Shown: positions 37,501 to 48,500 of the stretch, in pieces | How the letters are laid out: each line of letters opens with the position of its first letter | Numbering within the stretch: position 1 is the stretch's first letter | DNA from: Stomorhina lunata | Taxonomy: Eukaryota > Arthropoda > Insecta > Diptera > Rhiniidae | NCBI GenBank assembly: GCA_933228675.1 | Contig: OW121743.1 | Location: forward strand, 79,727,995-79,791,994 | Reading direction: 5' to 3' | DNA length: 64,000 nt | The notes under the pieces: generated by a model | Told to the model about the DNA's origin: nothing | The model's input: the letters and a program-made list of their open reading frames with translations, nothing else | Databases searched by the model: none | Translations under genes and position numbers: made by a program

Positions 37501-38345
37501 TTCCTATAAAAATAGGAAATTTTTGAAAAATTTCCTATAAAAATAGGAAATTTTTGAAAAATTTCCTATAAAAATAGGAAATTTTTGAAAAATTTCCTAT
37601 AAAAATAGGAAATTTTTGAAAAATTTCCTATAAAAATAGGAAATTTTTGAAAAATTTCCTATAAAAATAGGAAATTTTTGAAAAATTTCCTATAAAAATA
37701 GGAAATTTTTGAAAAATTTCCTATAAAAATAGGAAATTTTTGAAAAATTTCCTATAAAAATAGGAAATTTTTGAAAAATTTCCTATAAAAATAGGAAGTT
37801 TTTGAAAAATTTCCTATAAAAATAGGAAATTTTTGAAAAATTTCCTATAAAAATAGGAAATTTTTGAAAAATTTCCTATAAAAATAGGAAATTTTTGAAA
37901 AATTTCCTATAAAAATAGGAAATTTTTGAAAAATTTCCTATAAAAATAGGAAATTTTTGAAAAATTTCCTATAAAAATAGGAAATTTTTGAAAAATTTCC
38001 TATAAAAATAGGAAATTTTTGAAAAATTTCCTATAAAAATAGGAAATTTTTGAAAAATTTCCTATAAAAATAGGAAATTTTTGAAAAATTTCCTATAAAA
38101 ATAGGAAATTTTTGAAAAATTTCCTATAAAAATAGGAAATTTTTGAAAAATTTCCTATAAAAATAGGAAATTTTTGAAAAAATTCCTATAAAAATAGGAA
38201 ATTTTTGAAAAATTTCCTATAAAAGTAGGAAATTTTTGGAAAATTTCCTATAAAGATATGTAATTTTTGGAAAATGCGTATAAAAATAGTTAATTTTTGA
38301 AGGGCATTTTTTAAAAATTCCTATTTTATAGAAAAATTTTAAATT
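28511..38345. repeat. 31-bp satellite, ~9.8 kb, made of two dyads
   Basis: Each monomer contains TTTCCTAT-AAAA-ATAGGAAA (an 8-bp stem) and AAATTTTT-G-AAAAATTT (an 8-bp dyad around G), so nearly every base lies in an inverted repeat. About 300 copies are present. The centre is almost invariant; the first ~230 bases and the last ~180 are degenerate, as expected when unequal exchange homogenises an array from within. A scrambled patch lies at about 29250-29310, and others at 35180-35215 and 36660-36705. The N gap makes the true length unknown. Confidence 0.98.
33169..33368. other. Assembly gap, 200 N
   Basis: Exactly 200 N inside the satellite is a conventional gap placeholder. The same repeat lies on both sides. 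Confidence 0.99.
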
Positions 38346-39539
38346 TTTCATGGTTTTGCCCAGTAGTATCACATACCACATACCAATTTCTTTTTGTGAA
38401 TATAAAAAAATTTTAAAAACTAAAAAAAATATTTCATCTTCAATTTGTTACGACCGCATATTTTTTTGGCTTAGCAATTTTATTCATTCATTCATGCTTG
38501 TCTCCGGCTCTGTCTCTAGTCGTTCACTCTTTGTCTGCCGTTTACAGCATCATCATTCATAATTTATGATTTTACTATAAAAATTTATCAATACAAAAGA
38601 GTAAATTTGTATCTTATTTCAGTTTTGTGTAAATATAAGGGGGGAGATATTATTTAGTGTCAGTGTTGATGACTCCGTATAGTTTTTGCGTATGATGCAA
38701 TTTGTTTAAATTAATGGCCACAGCAGCAGCTGCGTCACTATCGAAAAATCTACTATCGGATGATGAGCATAAAAAGACTGAAGACTTAGACTTAAGCATT
38801 AAAAAAAAATTTAATGATCAGTCTTGTATAAGTTAAAAATAGATATAATATTTGAAAAAAAAAAAACACTTGTAAATCAAATATTTATTAATTTGACTAT
38901 TATTGTATTTAATACCGAAATGATGACACAATAAGTGACAAGATAATGGAATATTAAAAGCTTTTTATTTAAATTATTGAGGTGAAATTTTTTTTTATAT
39001 TTGTGTGACATTTGCCATCAATTGGTTAAAAGCATCTGATAGACTTTGCTTGCACAATACAATTAAATTTATTGCTGTAAATATTTTATATATACAACTT
39101 GTTTCGTCTTTTTTATTTTAAAATGTAAAGTATCAAAATATTGATACGTCCCATAAATTACATAAGTTACCAACAAAGCGGATAGAAGTGACCTAGTTTG
39201 GATAGCCTTTGTATTAAATATAGAAGTAATTTCCGAAATTTGACATTATATTGGAGCTAGGGTCAAATCTGGACCGATTTTGTCTTGCCTCAACAAATTT
39301 TATTTCTTTTACATCGACGGCGTGTTATTGCTGTGGGCTTGCTTGGCAAAAATCATATTTAAACGTTAACTCCATAAAATACTATTTATACCCTTCACCA
39401 CCATAAGTGGAATGGGTATTATAAGATTGTTGCTGATGTACATATGTAATGCATAAAAATATTGGTATTAGACCCACCTTTAAGTATACCTTAGAATTAC
39501 TTTGCGAAGTCGATTTAATGACAATTTTATTATTTTTTG
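38346..39539. other. Intron sequence with an isolated element-terminus signature
   Basis: No gene was recognised. TTATACCCTTCACCACCATA...GGAATGGGTATTATAA at about 39387-39423 is a solitary repeat-terminus palindrome. GGGTCAAATCTGGACCGATTTTG near 39251 shares words with the units of element 614-2488. Confidence 0.4.
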
Positions 39540-41460
39540 AAATTTTTTTTTTATCAATTTTTCTATAGGGAATTTTTTTATCAAAAGATTTTTTATCAAA
39601 ATTTTTCTATAGAAATTTTTTTTATAGAAACTTTTTTTATCAAAATTTTTCTATAGAAAATTTTGTTATCAAAAATTCTTCTATAGAAAATTTTTTATCA
39701 AAAATTTTTCTATAAAACATTTTTTTGTGTCAAAAACTTTTCTATGAAACATTTTTTTGTCAAAAATTTTTCTATGGAAAATTTTTTATCAAAAATTTTT
39801 CTATAGAAAATTTTTTTAACAAAAACTTTTCTATAGAAAAATTTTTGATCAAAAACTTTTCTATAAAAAATTTTTTTATCAAAAACTTTTCTATAAAAAA
39901 TTTTTTTATCAAAAACTTTTCTATAGAAATTTTTTTTTATCAAAAATTTTTCTATAGAAAATTTTTTATCAAAAATGTTTCTATAGAAAATTTTTCATCA
40001 AAAATTTTTCTATAGAAAATTTTTTATCAAAAATTTTTCTATAGAAAATTTTTTATCAAAAATTTTTCTATAGAAAATTTTTTATCAAAAATTTTTCTAA
40101 AGAAAATTTTTTATCAAAATTTATTCTATAGAAATTTTTTTATCAAAAATTTTTCTATAGAAAATTTATTTATCAAAAATTTAGTATAGATTTTTTTTAT
40201 TAAAAAATTACTATAGAAATTTTTTTTACCAAAAATATTTCTTTAGAAAATTTTTTTGTCAAAAATTTTTTTGTACAAAATTTTTCTATAGAGAATATTT
40301 TTATCAAAAATTTTTCTATAGATATTTTTTTGTCAAAAATGTTTCTATAGAATGTTTTTTTATCAAAAATTTTTCTATAGAAAATGTTTTAATCAAAAAT
40401 TTTTCTATAGAAAATTTTTTCATCAAAAATTTTTCTATAGAAAATTTTTTCATCAAAAATTTTTCTATAGAATTTTTTTTTTATCAAATTTTCTATAGGA
40501 AATGTTTTTATCAAAAATTTTTTCATCAAAAATGTTTCTATAGAAATTTTTTTTATCAAAAAATTTTCTATAGAATTTTTTTTTTATCAAAAAATTTTCT
40601 ATAGAATTTTTTTTTTAACAAAAAAATTTCTATAGAAAAATTTTTTTTTTGATGAAAAAATTTTCTATAAAAAAACATTTCCTATAGAAAATTTGAAAAA
40701 AAAAAATTCTATAGAAAAATTTTTGATGAAAAAATTTTCTATAGAAAAATTTTTGATAAAAACATTTTTTATCAAAAAATTTTCTATAGAAAATTTTTTT
40801 ATCAAAAAATTTTGTATAGAATATTTTTATCAAAAATTTTTCTATAGATATTTTTTTGTCAAAAATGTTTCTATAGAATGTTTTTTTATCAAAATTTTTT
40901 CTATAGAAAATGTTTTAATCAAAAATTTTTCTATAGAAAATTTTTTCATCAAAAAAAATTCTATAGAAAAATTTTTGATGAAAAAATTTTCTATAAAAAA
41001 ACATTTCCTATAGAAAATTTGATAAAAAAAAATTCTATAGAAAAATTTTTGATGAAAAAATTTTCTATAGAAAAATTTTTGATAAAAGCATTTTTTATCA
41101 AAAAATTTTCTATAGAAAATTTTTTATCAAAAATTTTTCTATAGAAATTATTTATCAAAAATTTTTCTATAGAAAATTTTTTATCAAAAATTTTTCTATA
41201 GAAAATTTTTTATCAAAAATTTTTCTATAGAAAATTTTTTATCAAAAATTTTTCTATAGAAAATTTTTTATCAAAAATTTTTCTATAGAAAATTTTTTAT
41301 CAAAAATTTTTCTATAGAAAATTTTTTATCAAAAATTTTTCTATAGAAAATTTTTTATCAAAAATTTTTCTATAGAAAATTTTTTATCAAAAATATTTCT
41401 ATCAAAAATTTTCCTATAGAAAATTTTTCTATCAAAAATTTTCCTATAGATTTTTTTTTG
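39540..41460. repeat. 29-bp satellite with TTTTCTATAGAAAA dyad
   Basis: The homogeneous part (41150-41400) has a 29-bp unit: TTTTTCTATAGAAAATTTTT then TATCAAAAA. The rest (39540-41150) is the same unit with length and base changes, including a segment (40660-41100) where the orientation appears flipped (AAAAATTTTTGATGAAAAAA). All ORFs in it, on both strands, are repeat artefacts. Confidence 0.9.
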
Positions 41461-41515
41461 TGGGAAGTGAAGGAAGTTTAGACGGAAAAAAGTTTGTGTT
41501 AACTTTTGTTCATCC

Positions 41516-41765
41516 GATAATCTGAGCTTTTACCTTTGATTTACAAACATAATTCGTAATGATTGTGTTTGTAAAATATGTAATAGTTGGAGGTTTTCGA
41601 TCAGTCTAAAAGTAGGGATACTCCTCCTAAAGATGATGGCCTAACCAACCATCGAAAAGCGTCGAAGAATTGGTTGTCCCCATAATAATTAGTTGGCTTT
41701 TATCAATAAATTGTCTATTACATTAATAAGAAAATGTAATAGACTGGGATCAAGTGCGAATAATT
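41516..41765 (-). mobile_element. MITE copy (family M1), inverted, left end lost
   Basis: Matches copy 19171 (GATAATCTGAGCTTTTACC, GGATACTCCTCCTAAAGATG, AACCAACCATCGAAAAGCG, TTGGCTTTTATCAATAAATT) and ends in ATAGACTGGGATCAAGTGCG. It lies at the boundary of the 29-bp satellite. Confidence 0.75.
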
Positions 41766-44225
41766 TTGCTTTTTTCTATAGAAAAATATATATCAAAAAT
41801 TTTTTTACAGAAACATATTTTATGGAACATTTTTCTGTTGAAAAATATTTTTTTAGTAAAATGTTTTTATCGAAAAATTTCAAAACAAAAAATATCTTTA
41901 TCGAAAAAATTTCTATAGAAAAAAATTTTCATTTTATTTTTGTCTTTTCTTTAACAACTGAATAACTTTAATACTTTTTTCACTAGTTTCGTTAATGATC
42001 GTAATATTTACGAAAATTACAAAAAGTCTTCGGCTCCTGGTGGTATTGGACTCCCTATCTTTGGTTTAAATTAAAGAAATGTTAATAACAATATTGTTTA
42101 CATCCAATAAAGAATTGAACTCATGCTCCTGTCAACTGTGGTTTTGTGTTTCACAATTTCTTAATTCAATTTTTGTATATGAGATTCTAAATTTTTTTTC
42201 CTACAAAATAAGTTATCCCTAATTTTTAAATTTCTAGAATTCGGGTTCAAATCTTAGCATAGCAGAAAAATATCAAAAGTTTACATAATTACACTACATT
42301 TTAAAATTATTTACACCGAACTAGATCAAATTTAAAGTTAGATTTTAATGTAATTTTAGTGAATCTAGTTAAAGTTTGTGTAATTTTTTTTTTTCAAAAA
42401 ATTTAAATTTTTCAAAATATAGACGAAATTATAACAAATTAAAAAAAATACATACCAGCAGAAGAAATAGAAGAAAATAAAGCTAAAGATCTAAAAAATT
42501 TAAATTAAAAGAATGTTTACAAAGAGATTAGAGATAAGTAGAGATAAACGAATATATACAGACCAAAATATACAAAAATAAGGATTTGAAAATGTAACAA
42601 ACAAATTTACAAAGAATTTACAAAGAAATTACAAAAAATTAAAAAAAAAGAAAAAAAAATAAATTCTGATTTTTTTTCCATTTTTTAATACAATCAAAAA
42701 ATTTCATTAGTAGGGGAACACGGCTAATATTTATAAGAAAAAATCTATAAAAAATATATGTATGTATAAAAGGTAAGGTAGGAGTAAAGTGTGTAAAAAA
42801 ATAAAAAAGGGTGTGTTGTGTTTTTTTTTTGTTTTATATTACAAAATTTTTTTACAAAAATTTGTTTTCTTTGTTTATTAATATAAAAATAATTAAATAT
42901 AAGATAATTTGTGTATAAATTATATAAATTGAGTTTTTTTTTACAACTAAAAACAGAAAATAAAAAGTGAGGTTAAGGAGCAAACAAAAAATTTTTTTAA
43001 ATAAAGAAAATTTAAAAATAAAATAATTAAAATTAGTTTAAACAAAATTTTAAGGGTTTTTAAGTAAATAAAAAAAAATAAATTTATATTACAATTTTGA
43101 GTTTTCGTTTCAAAACTGAAGCAAACAGAATATCAAATTTTGATAAGAAAATTTTCAAAATATTTTCAAAATTAAAAGAAATTATGGCAAATTTTTAGAG
43201 TATGCGGATATCTAAACTTCTAATTGGTTAAAAATCCCTAAACTTTTAAAAAATGTTTTACGAAAAAAGCTCTGTTAGATGATTTTGTTTAATTTTTGAG
43301 TTTTTAAAGAAAATTTCAAAATTACGAATTAAGCACAACAAGCAAACGCAGCCAATTATTTGAGAGATTTAAACAAAAGAAAATTAAAATATATATGTAT
43401 ATAAATTAAGAGAGCAACAGAAAAGTATGTACAATTTTTGTTAAAAGGAAAACAAGAAATTATTTGAAGGGATATTTAAAATTTTTTAAAAATTTAAAAG
43501 GTAATAATTTCTTTACATATAAGACTAGAGAGAATTAAGTTAAAAGAACAAATTTATATATAAATAACATAAACATAAAAAAGAAAGCTTTAAAGCTTTA
43601 TGAAAGTAGAGGCAAAATGCAAAGGAAAATGTGTTTACATAAATTTTAAAGTATTTCAAACCATGAACTTAAAAGAAAGCTTTAATATATACCAAATGCA
43701 AAAGCTTTTTATCATTACCATACAAAATTTTGAAAGTTTTTCATCAGCTTAAAATTATGGAAATGTATTAAGATAGGAAATTTCAGAAGCTTTTAATTAA
43801 GATGCTTATTGTTTTTATAAGGCTTAAGGATTAAAGCTTAAATATTCAAATTCAAATTGTAAAAGAGATAGAACAAGATAAAAAGCTCTAAGATTTTAAA
43901 AGCTTTTGATTAAGATATAAACTAAAAAGAGCTTCTCATAAGGATGTAAATCCTTAAAAGCTTCTCAAAAAGATTGAAAGTTTTATATGGCTTTTAATAG
44001 CTTTCCCTCAAGCTTTACCCGATTTTCATCAAGATATAAATTCATATTTATAGCTTTCTGTGTTAATAAAAAAAACGGCACCGAAAATTTTAAAAAGATA
44101 ATTAATATTAAGAGCGATTTTCATTAACAAAAAAGTCTTTCTGTCGAGATTGAAAGCTTCAAAGACTTTTCGTCAAGATAAATTTCTTATATCTCTCATA
44201 TCTTTATAAAAAGCTTTAGAGAACT
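41766..44225. other. AT-rich intron sequence
   Basis: Residual A/T repeat words persist to about 41930. After that there is no gene or organised repeat, although AAAAGCTTTT-type words become frequent from about 43600. Confidence 0.4.
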
Positions 44226-44493
44226 TCAAACTTTACAATTGTTTATGAAAAAAAAAGTATTAAAGAGATTTCATCAAAAAAGAACGCTTCAAAGCTCTCC
44301 AAATCTTTCTATTAAGATAACAAATTCAAAAGCTTTTCATTAAGATAGAAATCTTCTTTCATCAAACTTTACAATTTTTTTAAGAAAGAAAAGTATTAAA
44401 GAGATTTTATCAACAAAGAACGCTTCAAAGCTCTTTCTATTCAGACAACAAATTCAAAAGCTTTTCATTAAGATAGAAATCTTCTACCGTTCA
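44226..44493. repeat. ~130-bp tandem duplication
   Basis: CAAACTTTACAATT, AAAGTATTAAAGAGATTT, AAGAACGCTTCAAAGCTCT and AAGCTTTTCATTAAGATAG occur in the same order in 44226-44362 and 44363-44493. Confidence 0.75.
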
Positions 44494-44936
44494 TCAAGAT
44501 AAAAATTTTCTATCAATTATGTAACCATCAATAGCTTTTTGTCAAACCATATGTTTTTATACTAGCATTAAAAGCTTTCCATCAAGATAAAAAGCTTCAA
44601 AAGATTTCATTGAGATATAAAAAGTTAAGTTTTCATCGCAATTAAAATATAAATATATAATATTTTTCATCAATATAAAAAGCTTTAAAAGCTTTTTATT
44701 AAGATACCTTCATCAAGATAAAAATCTTCTATCAATTATATAACCATCAATAGCTTTTTGTTAAACCATCTTCTTTTTATACTAGAATTAAAAGCTTTCC
44801 ATCAAGATAAAAAGCTTCAAAAGATTTTCATTGAGATATAAAAAGTTTATATTAAGAAAAGTTTTCATCGCAGTCAAAGTATAAATATATAATATTGTTT
44901 ATCAATATAAAAAAGCTTTAAAAGCTTTTCATCAAG
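44486..44936. repeat. ~226-bp tandem duplication
   Basis: Two adjacent copies (about 44486-44709 and 44710-44936) share TTCATCAAGATAAAAAT, ACCATCAATAGCTTTTTG, AAAAGCTTTCCATCAAGATA, GATATAAAAAGTT and TATAAATATATAATATT. They differ by point changes and small indels. Confidence 0.8.
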
Positions 44937-45511
44937 ATGAATATTGCATATTCAAAACATTTTAAATATTTAAAAATATTTAAACATTTTTTTAAATTCT
45001 ATATAAACTTAGCGGAATGAGTTCAAAAGCTTAAAGCTTTTAAGTTAAAACTTAAAAAAAATTTAAAGACAAGTTTACAGAAAGCTTCAATGTAATAAAT
45101 TTTAGAATACTTTTAGAATAAAAGTACCCAACTTCTATGAAATTTGTCTGAAAGCTCCTTAAGAAAAAACAGGAAAAAATATACTTTAAAATAATGCTAG
45201 AAAGTTTCAAATTTTGTTTAATTCTAAAACTTATGTAAACTTTCCCATATTAGTGTCAATAATTTTAATAAAAAGTCTTTAGTATATATTTCATAAAGCT
45301 TTAAGCTTTCTTCAAATAACTTTATCGAGTATTAACATAACAAAACTTAACTAATAACTAAAAAAAATCAAAAAGCATTATTAATTTAAATTTATATTAA
45401 AAAAAAGCTTTTTTATATCAAAATAATTTTTAAAATTTTACAGAGCTTTTTTTTCTCTTGAATATAGCTTTATAACCCTAGTACTAGACCCTACTTAATA
45501 ACCTTTCGATT
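44937..45511 (-). other. Start of the inferred giant intron (or 3' UTR of a short isoform)
   Basis: Directly downstream of the TGA on the minus strand. It is AT-rich without coding signs. Whether a poly(A) site is used here cannot be told from sequence. Confidence 0.35.
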
Positions 45512-48500
45512 TCACGGACTAACTCCTATGGCTGGTGCAAAAGTTGTGTTGTGAGTCGTCGTTGTATTTTGATTATTTTTAAGCTTTCTCGATTTTCCCT
45601 TACGTCTTACCACTGTGGTCTCGGAACTATAGCTAATAGTTTCACTGATTTTACTGCCAATAGTGCTACTTGTGGTACTACCCACACTGCCCTCATTTAT
45701 AGTATAAAGCTCTGTTTGCGTTACTTGCTCGGCCTGACCTAAGGGATTCTTAGAGCTTTCACTTTGGCTTTGACTCTTTTGTTTGTCTAGTTGTGTTAGG
45801 GAATTTAAGAGAGGAGCTTTTATTACAGAAGCTAAACGACTGGAGAAAGCTCCATTAGAATCTAAAATTTCAGAGTGTTGTTCATGTTGTTGTGTTTGAG
45901 TCTCGAGAGTTTGTCCCTTATCTTGGGTTACAAAGTTATTGTTGGAAGAGTTTAAGGTTAAAGAATCAGGGTTTTCTGTTGGGATTTGTGCTTGTTCGGG
46001 CTGTTGGTTTTGGGATAGGGGTTGTTGTTGTTGTTGCTGTTGTTCATCTTCTTCGACTTCTACGCCATTAATCATTTTTTTCACTTTACTGAGTATAACT
46101 TTATCTAGATTCGCTATGGATATAACAAGGGGTGAGGATTCATTGGATTCAGGACGTAATAAGGGTACTATAGGTCTTACATATTGTGGGAATAAAGCTG
46201 CAGCCACAGTGGTGGCTTTGGTCTCCTCCGCGGCTACAGTCGATGACTCTACTTTAAGAATCTCGGGAGCCGTTGTGGTAGTCAAAACAGGTATCGATGT
46301 GTACTGTTGTTGTTGTTGCTGTTGATCTTGTTGAGTTGTTGTGGTCAAGGTGGAAGAGAAACTACTAGAAGTTTGGCTGCCAGATAAAGAGGACTTTTCA
46401 TTAATTTCCACTTCTTGGCTGTTAGGTTCTAGATTAATCTTGGCCGTTTCAAAGGCCACAGATTTCAATATATTAAAACTCTCGGTACTCGTTTCAATTT
46501 TTGGTTCTTGAGGTTTTTCAGTAGAGCTTTCAGCATTAGAACTTTTTGGGTTTTCTGTGCTAACTTCATCAACTGTGGCAAGTTCGGTTTTAACAAATAA
46601 GCCATCATCTATTGTATTCAAGACCTTACCTTTACGAGCATGTTCGAAAAGACCTTCCAAAGATATGGTCGAAGTTTCAATGGCTTCTCTAATTACCGCA
46701 GGGACTAAAGCCTTACCGAAACGTTCATCGGCCGCATTATCGCCTAGCACGCTATAGCCCACTGGTACTGAACCCTCTGCATTAGTGAATTCCGTTGGTG
46801 TATAATCGGTAACAGTGCTACGACCTTCAATTTTAATATCGCTACCATCTACTTGATGGACATATTTCACCACACTTATCTCGCCCAATTGTTCAACATG
46901 AGGCAAAGATTCTACACGATAGGTTTGGGAACCTTCAACGGCTACTACCGTATTAGCTTTAGACTTGCGTCTTAGTTTCTCTTCCTTGGAGTTAATCTCG
47001 ACAATACGATTGATTTCCACCACCTTATGTTTGGGTTTTATACTCTCGGTGATATAGCGGTGAACACTCAAGGGATTCGGGGTAGTATGATCATCATCGG
47101 ACAGGGTAAAGATATGCAATAAAGTGGTACTGGGTGGAGGGGTAGTTGAGTAGGAGGCATCCTGTGAAGAAATTTCATTAAGATTGTTAGCATCATTACT
47201 TTGATTTGCATCGTCTGTTATTTGAGTGCCAATTAAGGTGTTTTCCAGTGTTCCTGACTGATCTTGTTCTTGTGTATTGGTGTTGCTAGTGATCGTGGTT
47301 TCAAAGCCATCTACTACAGATGTTGTTTCATAATTAATGTTGTCTTCATTTTCAAATTCTGTGTTTAATTGTGTGTTGTTCTCTCTGTTGTAGGCCACCG
47401 GTATATTGACTACCTTAGGCTTGAGAGGTGTATGTTTCTTACTGTTAATGTCGAAGATTTTCTTGTTACGGGCATTTATAGCCTCAATATTTAAGTCTTC
47501 TATAAGTGGATTATTGTCATTTGAATCGTATGACTCGGTAGTTGGTCCGGTATATTTGCGTTCATATGCCCTTGTGTTAGGATTTATAAACGGCGCTGGT
47601 TTAGTAGGTATTAGTACAGTAGTACGTTCATAATCTTTAGCCACTGGTTTGTTAGTTAGATTTGGCACTGAAACTCCTAAAGGACGATTTGCGACACGAG
47701 GTTTTACAGTTGTTCTGGAGGAACTGCCTAAGCGATTGCTTAATTTGTTGCCGGGAGCTGTAGTAGTTACGGCTCCTGGTCTATAGGGATTGTTGGCAGC
47801 ACGAGATGGCGCAAATGGTTTGTTAATGGTGGGTGTTGTAGTCAAGGAGGGTCTGGCTCCTGGAGGTATACGATTGTCTTTCGGTTTGTAAGCAGGGCGA
47901 TTAACAGGAGATTTTTCTGTATCTCCACTTTCTTCTTCGTCTTCTTCCACTTCCTCCTCCTCTTCATCTTCACTTTCTTCATCACCATCCTCCTCTTCCT
48001 CGTCTTCTTTATCTCCCGAACCCTGTTCCTTAGATAAATCTGATGGCTTCTTCAAGATAGTGCTAGGAGGTCTGTTAAACAAACCTGGTGGTCTGGCTAC
48101 CACTGGTTTAATTGGCTGCACGGGCTTGGAGGCTATAATAGATTTAATTTTATCCACAACTTGTTCTTGCTCATCCTCCTCTCCCTCTTCTTCATCATAT
48201 TCTTCGTAATCCTCTCCATCACCGCTTTGTCCGCCTGCTGAGCCTTCTACCTTAAAACGATCTGTTCCTGGTAAAATATTGCCTCTAGGGTCTTTGCGTA
48301 CAAAACCATCTCCGGTATTACGATTACTGGCATTGAACGGATGGAATCTTCCGAACTTACGTCTTACGTATTTTTTCTTACCTTTAGTAGTGGGAACCTT
48401 GAAGGTAGTGCTACTTAAGGCACCTAGTGGTGGCTTAGTGGGAACATAAGGTCTCTTGGCTACTAACTTGCGACGGAATGTGGGTTTCACTCGAGGAGCT

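Larger units (their letters stand above)
10569..45523 (-). other. Inferred ~35-kb intron of the giant gene
   Basis: This is inferred from the phase-0 GTTAGT donor at 45523 and the phase-0 CAG acceptor at 10569, with protein of the same composition on both sides. It contains no other open frame resembling the gene. It is filled with satellites, foldback and MITE copies, and mariner and LINE relics. Its true length is uncertain because of the N gap at 33169-33368. If the splice is wrong, this is simply intergenic sequence. Confidence 0.5.

Noticed and set aside
28511..38345. CRISPR-like array
   Set aside because: There are no unique spacers; it is a head-to-tail 31-bp satellite in a eukaryotic intron.
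28480..38365. CAAACCATG / CATGGTTTTG at the satellite borders as terminal inverted repeats
   Set aside because: The match is short and imperfect and not at symmetrical distances; it could be chance.
39710..41144. ORFs rich in KKIFYRK/NFSIENF
   Set aside because: Translation of the 29-bp A/T satellite on both strands; no coding constraint.
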